Below are positions 19,238-27,036 of a DNA stretch of 64,000 nt, one piece after another. Made by a program: the position numbers and the translations under genes. Each line of letters starts with the position of its first letter. The stretch's first letter is position 1. This DNA comes from Halobacterium sp. CBA1132 (GTDB lineage Archaea; Halobacteriota; Halobacteria; Halobacteriales; Halobacteriaceae): assembly GCF_001485535.1 (NCBI RefSeq), contig NZ_BCMZ01000001.1, positions 434,001 through 498,000 of the forward strand, written 5' to 3'. The notes under the pieces were generated by a model that ran no database searches, was not told the origin of the DNA, and saw nothing but the letters and a program-made list of their open reading frames with translations.

Positions 19238-19918
19238 ATGCCACGAGAGAGCTACCAAGAGAAACTCGACGCGCTCCGCAACGACGTCCTCTACATGAGC
19301 GAAGTGGTCGTCGACCGCCTGCGGTTGGCGCTGGAAGCGATGGAACAGAAAGACGAACAGGCCGCGATGGACGTCATCGAGGGCGACGACGAGGTCAACC
19401 AACTGTATCTCGACCTCGAAGAGGAGTGCATCGACTTGCTCGCGCTCCAGCAGCCGGTCGCCGGCGACCTCCGACTCATCGCGTCGTCGTTCAAGATTAC
19501 GACCGACCTCGAACGCGTCGGTGATCTCGCGACGAACCTCGCGGAGTACACCCTCGACGCGGACCGGGACATGTTCCCCGAGGTCGACATTCAGGCCATC
19601 GGCACGACAACCATCGAAATGATAGAGGACGCGATGGACGCGTACGCCGACGCGGACATCGACGCCTGCTACGCTATCGCCGAGCGCGACGACGACCTCG
19701 ACGAGCGCTGCCGGCAAGCCTCCGAGACGGTGATGCGCGACCTCATCGAGACCGAAATCGACGTCGAATCCAGCGACGAGGACGTCGAGGCGCTGATGCA
19801 GGACGTCTCCCGGATGTTGCTGACGGTGCGGGACTTAGAGCGCGTCGGCGACCACGCCGTCAACGTCGCCGCGCGCACGCTCTACATGGTCGAGAAGGAC
19901 GACGAACTCATCTACTGA
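19238..19918 (+). CDS. phoU: Phosphate signalling protein PhoU
   Basis: 226-residue all-helical protein with two PhoU repeats. Each carries the metal-cluster motif: FKITTDLERVGDLATNLAEY near residues 88-107 and MLLTVRDLERVGDHAVNVA near 190-208. It restrains PstB activity when phosphate is ample; in archaea no PhoR is usually present, so it likely acts on the transporter or on the AbrB-PhoU regulator. Five nt separate it from pstB. Confidence 0.94.
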   Translation: MPRESYQEKLDALRNDVLYMSEVVVDRLRLALEAMEQKDEQAAMDVIEGDDEVNQLYLDLEEECIDLLALQQPVAGDLRLIASSFKITTDLERVGDLATNLAEYTLDADRDMFPEVDIQAIGTTTIEMIEDAMDAYADADIDACYAIAERDDDLDERCRQASETVMRDLIETEIDVESSDEDVEALMQDVSRMLLTVRDLERVGDHAVNVAARTLYMVEKDDELIY

Positions 19919-19963
19919 GCCGCCGACCAAATCCTTTTGCGCGCGCTCGCGCTACAGCGACGC

Positions 19964-20653
19964 ATGGACACCCACCCCGAGTTCGACGCGTACGTCGGCA
20001 GCGACGGGGTGACTCTCGACACCCGTGACGTCGCGTTGCTGCGCGCAATCGACGACGAGGGCTCGCTCAGTAGCGCGGCCGAATCGCTGGGGCGCTCGTA
20101 CGCACACGCCCAGCGCCGCGTCGTCGAACTGGAGGACGCGTTCGGGTCGCTCGTGGAGCGCCAGCGCGGCGGCTCCGGCGGCGGCGGCAGCGAACTCACG
20201 GACACGGCGACCGAACTACTGGCGACGTTCGAGCGCGTGCAGACGAGCTTCGAGGGCGTCACCGAGGTCGCGGAGACGGTGCTCTCGGGGACGGTCGTCG
20301 AGCGCGACGGCGAACTCGCGACCGTCGAGACGGACGCGGGGTGCGTGCGCGCGCTCGTCCCCGAGGGCGACGGCGACGTCTACCTCACGCTACGCGCGGA
20401 CGCCGTCACGCTCACCGACCCCGCGGACACGCCGACGCCCGAGCACACGAGCGCGCGGAACCGCTTCTCGGGCACCGTCACCAGCGTCGAGACCGGCGAG
20501 CGCGTCGCCCGCGTCGCCGTCGACGTCGGCGCGGACGACCCGGTGCTCGCGCTCGTCACCGAGGACAGCCGCTCGCGACTCGACCTCGAACCCGGCCGCG
20601 ACGTCGTCGTCTCCTTCAAAGCCACCGCGACCCGCGGCGTCCCCGTCGAGTGA
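19964..20653 (+). CDS. ModE-family regulator with C-terminal TOBE domain
   Basis: 229-residue protein. Residues 20-110 are a LysR/ModE-type winged helix (LLRAIDDEGSLSSAAESLGRSYAHAQRRVVELE); the later part has one TOBE/Mop-like beta-barrel (FSGTVTSVETGERVARVAVDVG). A second degenerate barrel may lie at 110-150 (LSGTVVERDGELATVET). ModE binds molybdate or tungstate and controls their transport. No mod genes are in the window, so the ligand is inferred from family only. The gene lies 45 nt after phoU but has its own CTTTTG box at 19934-19939, 29 nt before the ATG. Confidence 0.85.
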   Translation: MDTHPEFDAYVGSDGVTLDTRDVALLRAIDDEGSLSSAAESLGRSYAHAQRRVVELEDAFGSLVERQRGGSGGGGSELTDTATELLATFERVQTSFEGVTEVAETVLSGTVVERDGELATVETDAGCVRALVPEGDGDVYLTLRADAVTLTDPADTPTPEHTSARNRFSGTVTSVETGERVARVAVDVGADDPVLALVTEDSRSRLDLEPGRDVVVSFKATATRGVPVE

Positions 20654-20706
20654 CATAGCCGTCGCTACGCGGCGAGCGTCGAAGAAAACGAGTGCTCAGG
20701 CGCGGC

Positions 20707-21117
20707 TCAGAACGGGGACTCGACGCCGTCGTCGGGGCTCGTCGCCGCGGCGTCCTCCTCTACGTCGGCCTCGTCGGCGTTCAGTTCGTCCGCGAGCTCG
20801 CCGCGCTCCTCCAGTTCGGCGAGGATGTCGCTGCCGCCCACGAACTCGCCGTTCACGAACGTCTGCGGGATGGTCTCCCAGCCGCTGCGCTCTTCGAGCG
20901 CGACGCGGAACTCGTCGAGGCTCTGGAGCGCGTCCACCGTGTGCACGTCCGGTCGGTACTGCGAGATGAGGTTGATTGCGCGCTTCGAGAACCCGCACTG
21001 GGGCATCCGCGCGTCCCCCTTCATGAACAGCACCACGTCGTTGTTCTCGATCGCCTCGGCGACGATTTCGTCGACCGCCTCCTGCTCCATCGCGGAGTCC
21101 ATCGGGTCGAAAGCCAT
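20707..21117 (-). CDS. Monothiol glutaredoxin (Grx4/GrxD-like)
   Basis: 136 residues. The monothiol active site CGFS is in ARMPQCGFSKRAI near residue 42, preceded by VVLFMKGD. WETIPQTFVNGEFVGGSDILAELEERGEL gives the TIP and GG-D glutathione-binding motifs. CGFS glutaredoxins carry and deliver Fe-S clusters. The C-terminal 25 residues are an acidic tail (ADEADVEEDAAATSPDD). ATG 21117 fits the family; a longer in-frame extension is antisense-like to gfcR and is rejected. Confidence 0.9.
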   Translation of the reverse strand: MAFDPMDSAMEQEAVDEIVAEAIENNDVVLFMKGDARMPQCGFSKRAINLISQYRPDVHTVDALQSLDEFRVALEERSGWETIPQTFVNGEFVGGSDILAELEERGELADELNADEADVEEDAAATSPDDGVESPF

Positions 21118-21248
21118 ACTCGTCCTACGGCGAGGACAGAGAAAGGCCTTGGGTAGCGTGGCCGAGCAACGCGAGGCCACGTTAGAGCGAGCGGGGAGGA
21201 ACGACCCGCGAGCCGCGTGACTGAACGAAGCCCGCGAAGCGAGCGTCG

Positions 21249-21880
21249 TCAGTCGTCGTTGCCGACGCGGATGACTTGGAACAGGGATTCGAGGGGGACG
21301 TCGCCGACGTCGCTGATGCCTTGTTTGTCGACGAGGACGCCGCAGGCGACGGGTTTTCCGTCGGCTTCGCGGATGGCTTCGACAGTCTCGGTGATGGTGG
21401 TGCCGGAGGTGATGGTGTCGTCGACCACGAAGCACTCGCGGTCTTCGACGCTCGCGAAGTTCCGGCTGAAGCTCCCGCCGAGTTCGTCGATGTCGCCTTC
21501 GTCCCACTGGTGTTTGCGGGGGTGTACGTCGCGAGGTCGGTCTTCAGTTCGTTCGAGACGGCGGTGGCGAGCGGCACGCCGGCCTTCTCGACGCCGACGA
21601 TGAGGTCGACGTCGTGGCTGTGCTCGCGGAGCGCGTCCGCCAGCGCCATCCCGATGGCGTTGAGGCGCGCGCCGGCTTCACCGATATTGCTCCAGTCCAC
21701 GTGAACGTCCTGTGGGCCGCTCACTGGTGCTTCGTCGACGGGAGCCGACGTGCCGGCGCGCTCGACGAGCCAGCTCGCGGTCTCCCGGGAGACGTTCAGT
21801 TCGTCCGCGATTTCGCCACGCGACAGCCCGCGGGCTGCGAGCTCCGACGCGCTGTCGATGAGGTCGTCGACGTTCTTCAT
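21249..21880 (-). pseudogene. gfcR: GfcR-like phosphoribosyltransferase-fold transcriptional regulator, frameshifted
   Basis: The N-terminal HTH (DLIDSASELAARGLSRGEIADELNVS) is followed by an orotate-PRTase-like domain (VDLIVGVEKAGVPLATAV). In the starting frame homology ends at LATYTP (C5 run, 21518-21522 on the plus strand as G5). In the next frame it resumes at once: RKHQWDEGDIDELGG, then FVVDDTITSGTTITE (the PRPP loop), to VGNDD and TGA at 21249. One more C would restore a 210-residue protein. As read, the frame runs on with a nonsense tail to 21182. GfcR activates spED and glycolytic genes in Haloferax; here it overlaps gdh by ATGA. The cause may be real mutation, phase variation, -1 slippage or sequencing error. 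Confidence 0.85.
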
Positions 21881-22944
21881 CTACTGTCGAATTGAACCGC
21901 CGTCTTGATGGTCGTTTCGTCGTCGACGAACGCTCGGTCGAACTCGTCGAGGTCGTAGACGCCGGTGACGAGGTCGTCGAAGAACCACTCGGGGAGCGCT
22001 TGGAGGGTGTCGACGGCGGCTTCGAAGTGCCGGACGCCGGAGTTGACGCTGCCGACGAGGGCCTTGTTCTGGAGGACGAACTCGCGGTGGAGGCGGCCGC
22101 CCGCGACTTCGAAGTCCCAGTCCTCGGGGACACCGAGCAGCGCGCCGACGCCGTTGGGCGCGAGCGCGTCGACCGTCTCGAAGGCGTGTTTCGGGTAGCC
22201 GGTGGCTTCGTAGACGAAGTCCATCGGTTCGTGGGCGGCCGGAATGTCGGGCACCGGGGTCTCCCGGGAGTCGACGTAGGTGGCGCCCAGTGATTCGACG
22301 ATGTCGATTGTTGGGTCGGGGCGGTCGCGGCGCCCGAGGCAGTACGTGCGCTCGAAGCGCTCGTCGGCGTCCAGCATCGCGAGCGTGAGCAGGCCCAGCG
22401 AGCCGTTCCCGAGCACGAGCGCGCTCTCGGGCCGCCAGTCGAACGCCGAGCGCGCGGCGAACGCGTGCTCGAAGCCCTTCTCGGAGATGCTGACGGGTTC
22501 GACGAGGAAGCCGCGCTCGGCGAGCGTGTCGGGAATCTCCACGAGGAACTCGGCGGGGCTGGTGAAGTACTCGGCCATGAAGCCGTGCGCGCCCTCGATG
22601 CCGCGCTCGTGGTACTGGCCGCCGGGCGCCATGTCGGGCTCGCCGCGCTCGAAGTAGTCGTTGGTGCCGTTCGGCCGGCGGCGGACCGTCGGCACGACGA
22701 CATCGCCGGCGTCGAGGTCGGTGCCGTTCGGGTCCTCGACGACGCCGACGGCCTCGTGACCGAGCACGAGGTGGTCGTCGCCCTCGGGGAAGCCGCCGTG
22801 GCTACCCGCGATGACTTCGTGGTCGGTGCCGTCGACGCCGACGCGGAGCGTGCGCACGAGCGCTTCGCCGGGGTCTGGGTCGGGTCGCGGCAGGTCGACG
22901 ACGCGCGGCGTCCGGTCGTCGCGGGTGACGGCGATTGCGTCCAT
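21877..22944 (-). CDS. gdh: Glucose 1-dehydrogenase (zinc MDR family)
   Basis: 355-residue medium-chain dehydrogenase of the haloarchaeal/Sulfolobus glucose dehydrogenase type. It oxidises D-glucose to gluconolactone with NAD(P), the first step of the semi-phosphorylative Entner-Doudoroff route. Catalytic zinc ligands fit those known for Haloferax mediterranei GDH: Asp in GVDGTDHE near residue 38, His63 and Glu64 in LGHEAVG, and Glu near 150 (LVEPVSI). The structural zinc site appears absent, also as in that enzyme. Rossmann motif LVLGNGSLGLL is near 178. The stop codon overlaps the gfcR start (ATGA), implying coupled translation. Confidence 0.93.
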   Translation of the reverse strand: MDAIAVTRDDRTPRVVDLPRPDPDPGEALVRTLRVGVDGTDHEVIAGSHGGFPEGDDHLVLGHEAVGVVEDPNGTDLDAGDVVVPTVRRRPNGTNDYFERGEPDMAPGGQYHERGIEGAHGFMAEYFTSPAEFLVEIPDTLAERGFLVEPVSISEKGFEHAFAARSAFDWRPESALVLGNGSLGLLTLAMLDADERFERTYCLGRRDRPDPTIDIVESLGATYVDSRETPVPDIPAAHEPMDFVYEATGYPKHAFETVDALAPNGVGALLGVPEDWDFEVAGGRLHREFVLQNKALVGSVNSGVRHFEAAVDTLQALPEWFFDDLVTGVYDLDEFDRAFVDDETTIKTAVQFDSR

Positions 22945-23064
22945 GCCTCGCTCTCACACCCACACCGACTAAATATTTATTATACATCGAGTAAGTGCGC
23001 CATCGGCGTGGCGGCGCCGCCGTCTCCCACCCACACCTAAATTGGTGCCGCCCGTCGAACCGGT
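22945..23064. promoter_or_regulatory. Divergent control region gdh / HAD hydrolase
   Basis: For gdh, a palindromic TAAATATTTA (22970-22979) lies 26-35 nt upstream of the ATG and should serve as the TATA box of a leaderless mRNA. Just above it is TATACATCGAGTA (22981-22993), placed where a regulator such as GfcR would touch BRE. The HAD gene on the other strand starts at 23065 with no clear own TATA; AAATTGG at 23039-23045 is a weak candidate. Confidence 0.55.
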
Positions 23065-24273
23065 ATGGAACGGTACGACCGACTGTACGCACTCTACGAC
23101 GAGTTCGACGCGGAGACGATACGCGCCTACCAGGACCTCGTGGACCTGTTCCCGCCCGTCGACTCCCGCGTCGCCCTCGAATACTGGGAGTCCGCCAGCG
23201 ACGAACTCTCTGACCGCAAGGACGACGTCCGGACGGCCTTCGACGACACGTACGCCGCGCTCGCGTCGCGAGCGTCCCGCGAGCAGGCGTTCGCGGCGCT
23301 GGACCTCCACGCCAAGTACGAGCGCGGCGTCAACGTCCTCGTCCTCGACGTCGACGAGACGCTGCGCTCGGCGGGCCACACTGACAACGAGATTCCCCGC
23401 GAGACCCTCCACTTGCTCACGGAGTTCCACGAGCAGGGGGTTCCTATAGTCATCTGCACGGGGCAGACTTTGGAGAACGTCAAGGGGTTCCTGATTCAGG
23501 GGCTGGGCAACGAACTCGTCCACTCCGGGAACGTCTCCATCGTCTACGAGGCCGGCACCGGCGTGTTCACGCCCGGCCACGGCCCGGACACGAAGCAACT
23601 CCTCTACGAGGGACTCGACGACGACGTACGCGGCGTCTTCGACGACGTGCGCGCGAGCGTCCTCTCGGCGGCGCCGGAGGGAATCCGACAGGGCTGTCAC
23701 CTCCAAGGCAACGAGTTCAACGTCACGCTCAAACCGAACTTCGAGACGGGCAGCGAGCGCGCCCGCGACCTCATCGACGACGCGCTCCGGTACGAACTCG
23801 AACTGCTGGCCGAGTGCGTGGCGGACGCGACCGTCGAGCACGTGCGCGCGTTCTACGCCGAGCGAGACCCCGAAATCGAGGGCGTGCTCGCGGACGCCGA
23901 CCAGCGCCCCGAGAACGTCACTGTCCCCGAGGACGTGCGCGCGGTGCTCGAACGAATCGACGTGGCGTACTACGAGGCCGACGCCGCGGAAATCGCGTCC
24001 AGGGAACTGAACAAGGTCGTCGGCGTGCAGGCGGCCTTCGACGTGCTCGGCGCCGACGACCCGTTCGCGCTCGTGATGGGCGACAGCAAGAGCGACCTGC
24101 GCGTGATGGAGTGGGTCGCCGAGGAGGACGCGGGCATCGCGGCGGCGCCCGACCACGCGTCCAAGCGCGTCCTCGAACACGTCTGGGACACCGACGACCT
24201 CGTCTTCGACGAGGGCGCGGCCGAGGAAGTGCTGCGGACGGCGTGGGCGCTGAATCGGCTCGCAGAACAGTAG
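23065..24273 (+). CDS. HAD-superfamily hydrolase (unknown substrate)
   Basis: 402-residue protein. HAD motif I is VLVLDVDETLR near residue 92, motif II VICTGQT near 131 and motif IV MGDSKSDLRVMEW near 345, with Lys candidates between, so a phosphatase is likely. The first 85 residues are a helical extension and the middle part (about 150-320) a cap. It sits between gdh (divergent) and the aldolase and dehydratase genes of the same pathway, so a sugar-acid phosphatase role in spED flux is a reasonable guess, not shown. It ends directly against the stop codon of the next, convergent gene. Confidence 0.82.
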   Translation: MERYDRLYALYDEFDAETIRAYQDLVDLFPPVDSRVALEYWESASDELSDRKDDVRTAFDDTYAALASRASREQAFAALDLHAKYERGVNVLVLDVDETLRSAGHTDNEIPRETLHLLTEFHEQGVPIVICTGQTLENVKGFLIQGLGNELVHSGNVSIVYEAGTGVFTPGHGPDTKQLLYEGLDDDVRGVFDDVRASVLSAAPEGIRQGCHLQGNEFNVTLKPNFETGSERARDLIDDALRYELELLAECVADATVEHVRAFYAERDPEIEGVLADADQRPENVTVPEDVRAVLERIDVAYYEADAAEIASRELNKVVGVQAAFDVLGADDPFALVMGDSKSDLRVMEWVAEEDAGIAAAPDHASKRVLEHVWDTDDLVFDEGAAEEVLRTAWALNRLAEQ

Positions 24274-24543
24274 TTAGCTGGCGAGGCTGAAGCGGACGGT
24301 GTCGCCCTCGCGGAGGCGGCTGCCGGCGGTGAGGTGCTCGTTCTCTGTGGCGTCTCGGACGACGACCGTGTCCGTGCGGAGGCGCGACCCCTCGAGGACG
24401 CCCGCGCGGACGTGCGGCCCGAGGTCGTCGGCGAGTGCGTCGACGACGTCGGCCACGGTGGCGTCGTCGTCGACGCCGACGCGGGCGCTGTGGGTGCCCG
24501 TGCGAGCAGCGACCGTCCCGGTGAGCTTCACTTCGACGTCCAT
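24274..24543 (-). CDS. MoaD/ThiS-like beta-grasp protein without C-terminal Gly-Gly
   Basis: 89 residues with the ubiquitin-like pattern of MoaD/ThiS and haloarchaeal SAMP proteins: VEVKLTGTVAARTGTHSARVGVDDDATVADVVDALADDLG, then REGDTVRFSLAS. Sulfur carriers and SAMP modifiers must end in GG; this one ends in Ala-Ser. So it cannot be adenylated in the usual way and probably has a structural or binding role. ATG 24543 is preferred to a GTG 27 nt earlier. Stop codon directly abuts the HAD gene stop. Confidence 0.78.
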   Translation of the reverse strand: MDVEVKLTGTVAARTGTHSARVGVDDDATVADVVDALADDLGPHVRAGVLEGSRLRTDTVVVRDATENEHLTAGSRLREGDTVRFSLAS

Positions 24544-24617
24544 GCTCGCTCGTAACGACCCGTCCGACAAAAAGTTTACTCACGTGTGGAAAAGTCGTCG
24601 CGGGAACCACGGCGCTT

Positions 24618-25586
24618 ATGCTCGCGGCGGGCGACCCGCCGCACGTGCCAGACTACGCACCAGCCCCCGGCGCGGACGACCCGCTCGACGTCCACGGGGT
24701 CGTTCCACCGATTGTGACTGCGTTCCACGACGACGAGACGGTCGACGTCGAACGCACCGCCGACCACGCCCGTTTCGTCGTCGACCGCGGCGTCGACGGC
24801 GTCTTCCCGCTCGGGACGAACGGCGAGTTCCCCCTGTTGACGGGCGGCGAGCGCCAGCGCGTCGTCGAAGCCGTCGTCGACGAAGTCGGTGGCGACGTCC
24901 CGGTCATCGCCGGTGTCGGCGCGCCCAGCACTCGGCAGACGGTTGCGCACGCCGAACACGCCGACGAAGTCGGCGCCGACGGCGTCGTCGTCGTCACGCC
25001 GTACTACTACCCGCTGGACGACGAGGCCGCGGTCGCGCACTACGAGCGCGTCGCCGCCGCCATCGACATCCCGGTGTACATCTACCACATCCCCTCGAAA
25101 ACCGGGAACTCGCTGTCCCTCGACGTGCTCGACGACCTCTCGGCTATCGACAACCTCGCGGGCGTCAAGGACTCCTCGAAGGACGTTCCGTGGCTCGGAC
25201 AGGCCATCGACGCCCACCCCGAACTGACGTTCCTCTCGGGGTCGGACTCGCTGCTCGTCCCGGGGCTCGACCTCGGTTGCACGGGGATGGTGTCGGCGGT
25301 CGCGAACGCGTTTCCGGAACTCGTCGTGGACCTCTACGAGGCCTACGACGGCGGCGACATCGGCCACGCACGCAACCTCCAGAGCACCGTCTACGACGTC
25401 CGCACCGCGCTCAAGCAGGGCCCGTACATGGCGGGCGTCAAGACCGCACTCCAGTTGCGCGGTTTCGACGCCGGCCCGCTGCGCTCGCCGCTGCGCGCGA
25501 TGGACGACGACCAGCGCGACCGCCTCGAAGCCCGGCTTGAGGAACTCGGCTTCCTCGAAACCATAGATTTACACCCAAACGAGTGA
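24618..25586 (+). CDS. kdgA: 2-keto-3-deoxy-(phospho)gluconate aldolase (DHDPS family)
   Basis: 322-residue class I aldolase of the dihydrodipicolinate-synthase fold. The Schiff-base lysine is Lys184 in LAGVKDSSKD and the catalytic Tyr is near residue 155 in YIYHIPS. GTNGEFPLLTGGER is the family's substrate loop. It cleaves KD(P)G to pyruvate plus glyceraldehyde (3-phosphate). Gluconate dehydratase follows 10 nt downstream, making pathway assignment far more likely than lysine synthesis, for which dap genes stand at 59-64 kb. The first 20 residues (AAGDPPHVPDYAPAPGADD) are a disordered extension. Confidence 0.9.
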   Translation: MLAAGDPPHVPDYAPAPGADDPLDVHGVVPPIVTAFHDDETVDVERTADHARFVVDRGVDGVFPLGTNGEFPLLTGGERQRVVEAVVDEVGGDVPVIAGVGAPSTRQTVAHAEHADEVGADGVVVVTPYYYPLDDEAAVAHYERVAAAIDIPVYIYHIPSKTGNSLSLDVLDDLSAIDNLAGVKDSSKDVPWLGQAIDAHPELTFLSGSDSLLVPGLDLGCTGMVSAVANAFPELVVDLYEAYDGGDIGHARNLQSTVYDVRTALKQGPYMAGVKTALQLRGFDAGPLRSPLRAMDDDQRDRLEARLEELGFLETIDLHPNE

Positions 25587-25596
25587 ACGTCCGAAT

Positions 25597-26835
25597 ATGG
25601 GAATAGATTACAGCGACCTTCACGACCCGAACGCGGAGTACACGATGCGCGAGCTCTCCGCGGAGACGATGGGCGCCGACCGCCAGCGACCCGCGCCCCG
25701 AGACCTCGAAATCACCGACGTGCAGACGACGATGGTCGACGGGAACTTCCCGTGGACGCTCGTCCGCGTCTACACGGACGCGGGCGTCGTCGGCACCGGC
25801 GAAGCCTACTGGGGCGCCGGCGTCCCCGAACTCGTCGAGCGGATGAAGCCGTTCGTCATCGGCGAGAACCCCCTCGACATCGACCGGCTCTTCGAGCACC
25901 TCGTCCAGAAGATGAGCGGCGAGGGCTCCGTCGAGGGCGTCACCGTCACCGCGATCTCCGGCATCGAAATCGCGCTCCACGACCTCGCCGGGAAAGTGCT
26001 GGACGTGCCCGCCTACCAGCTGCTCGGCGGGAAGTACCGCGACGACGTGCGCGTGTACTGTGACTGCCACACGGAAGCGGAAGCCGACCCCGAGGCGTGC
26101 GCGGACGAGGCCGAGCGCGTCGTCGAGGAACTCGGCTACGACGCCCTCAAGTTCGACCTCGACGTGCCCTCCGGCCACGAGAAGGACCGCGCGAACCGCC
26201 ACCTCCGCCCGGGCGAGATTCGCCACAAGGCCGAAATCGTCGAGCGAGTCACCGAGCGCGTGAAAGACCGCGCGGACGTCGCCTTCGACTGCCACTGGAC
26301 GTTCTCCGGCGGCTCCGCCAAGCGCCTCGCAAGCGAACTCGAGGAGTACGACGTGTGGTGGCTCGAAGACCCCGTTCCCCCGGAGAACCTCGACGTGCAG
26401 GAAGAGGTCACGAAGTCCACGACGACGCCCATCGCGGTCGGCGAGAACCGCTACCGCGTCACCGAGGAACGCCGCCTCATCGAGAATCAGGCCGTCGACA
26501 TCGTCGCGCCCGACCTCCCGAAGGTCGGCGGGATGCGAGAGACCCAGAAGATTGCGGACGTCGCCAACCAGTACTACGTGCCGGTGGCGATGCACAACGT
26601 CTCCTCCCCGATTGCGACGATGGCGAGCGCGCACGTCGGCGCCGCCATCCCGAACAGCCTCGCCGTCGAGTACCACTCCTACGAACTCGACTGGTGGAGC
26701 GACCTCGTCGAGGAGGACGTCATCGAGAACGGCTCCATCACCGTCCCCGAGGAGCCCGGTCTCGGCCTCACGCTCGACATGGACGCCGTCGAGGAACACA
26801 TGGTCGACGGCGAGACCTTGTTCGACGAGGCGTAA
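25597..26835 (+). CDS. gad: D-gluconate dehydratase (enolase superfamily)
   Basis: 412-residue mandelate-racemase/muconate-lactonizing-type dehydratase that converts gluconate to 2-keto-3-deoxygluconate, step two of spED. Magnesium ligands: Asp in FDCHWTF near residue 230, Glu in WLEDPVPP near 256 and Glu in VGENRYR near 284. The catalytic Asp-His dyad follows: VAPDLPK and VAMHNVSSP. Transcribed with kdgA (10-nt gap). The stop codon lies in the loop of a perfect hairpin (26823-26844), and the last codons are echoed three times downstream. Confidence 0.9.
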   Translation: MGIDYSDLHDPNAEYTMRELSAETMGADRQRPAPRDLEITDVQTTMVDGNFPWTLVRVYTDAGVVGTGEAYWGAGVPELVERMKPFVIGENPLDIDRLFEHLVQKMSGEGSVEGVTVTAISGIEIALHDLAGKVLDVPAYQLLGGKYRDDVRVYCDCHTEAEADPEACADEAERVVEELGYDALKFDLDVPSGHEKDRANRHLRPGEIRHKAEIVERVTERVKDRADVAFDCHWTFSGGSAKRLASELEEYDVWWLEDPVPPENLDVQEEVTKSTTTPIAVGENRYRVTEERRLIENQAVDIVAPDLPKVGGMRETQKIADVANQYYVPVAMHNVSSPIATMASAHVGAAIPNSLAVEYHSYELDWWSDLVEEDVIENGSITVPEEPGLGLTLDMDAVEEHMVDGETLFDEA

Positions 26836-27012
26836 GCCTCGTCGTGCTCGACAGACGGGCGCAGCGAGTCTGTCGGCGTTCGACCCCGCCTAGCGGGGTC
26901 GAGCGAGTGAGTCGCAGCGTGAACGAAGTGAGCGACCGTCTCACTACGTTCGACGAAGCATGAGCTTCATCGAGCACGCTGAGCTTCGCTCAGCGACGTT
27001 CGACGAGGCGTA
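26823..27012 (+). repeat. Palindromic array repeating the end of the gluconate dehydratase gene
   Basis: The last codons of the gene (TTCGACGAGGCGTAA) recur as TTCGACCCCGCCTAG at 26879, TTCGACGAAGCATGA at 26949 and TTCGACGAGGCGTAG at 26999, each reading Phe-Asp-x-Ala-stop but in different frames. Between and over them are hairpins: 26823-26844 (stem CGACGAGGC, loop GTAA), 26849-26875 (stem CGACAGAC), 26880-26902 (stem TCGACCCCGC, loop CTA), 26951-26972 (one mismatch, loop ATGA) and 26977-26995 (stem CGCTGAGC, loop TTC). No gene lies between 26836 and 27036. Confidence 0.75.
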
Positions 27013-27036
27013 GCTGAGACGAACGACGAATCGCCG

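Noticed and set aside
21276-21704. 142-codon open frame on the plus strand over gfcR
   Set aside because: It is the antisense mirror of the restored gfcR frame, not a separate gene.
22981-24581. TrmB/GfcR-type operator TACT-N7/8-GAGTA near gdh and kdgA
   Set aside because: Only half-sites (GAGTA at 22989-22993; TACTC near 24577) were found, so a full operator cannot be claimed.
24618-25586. Reading the DHDPS-family protein as DapA
   Set aside because: It is joined to gluconate dehydratase, and a better DapA candidate ends at 63930 in the dap operon.
26836-27036. tRNA or CRISPR-like array in the repeat-rich gap
   Set aside because: Repeats are palindromic and unevenly spaced with no constant spacer length, and no TTCGAAT T-loop or cloverleaf was found.
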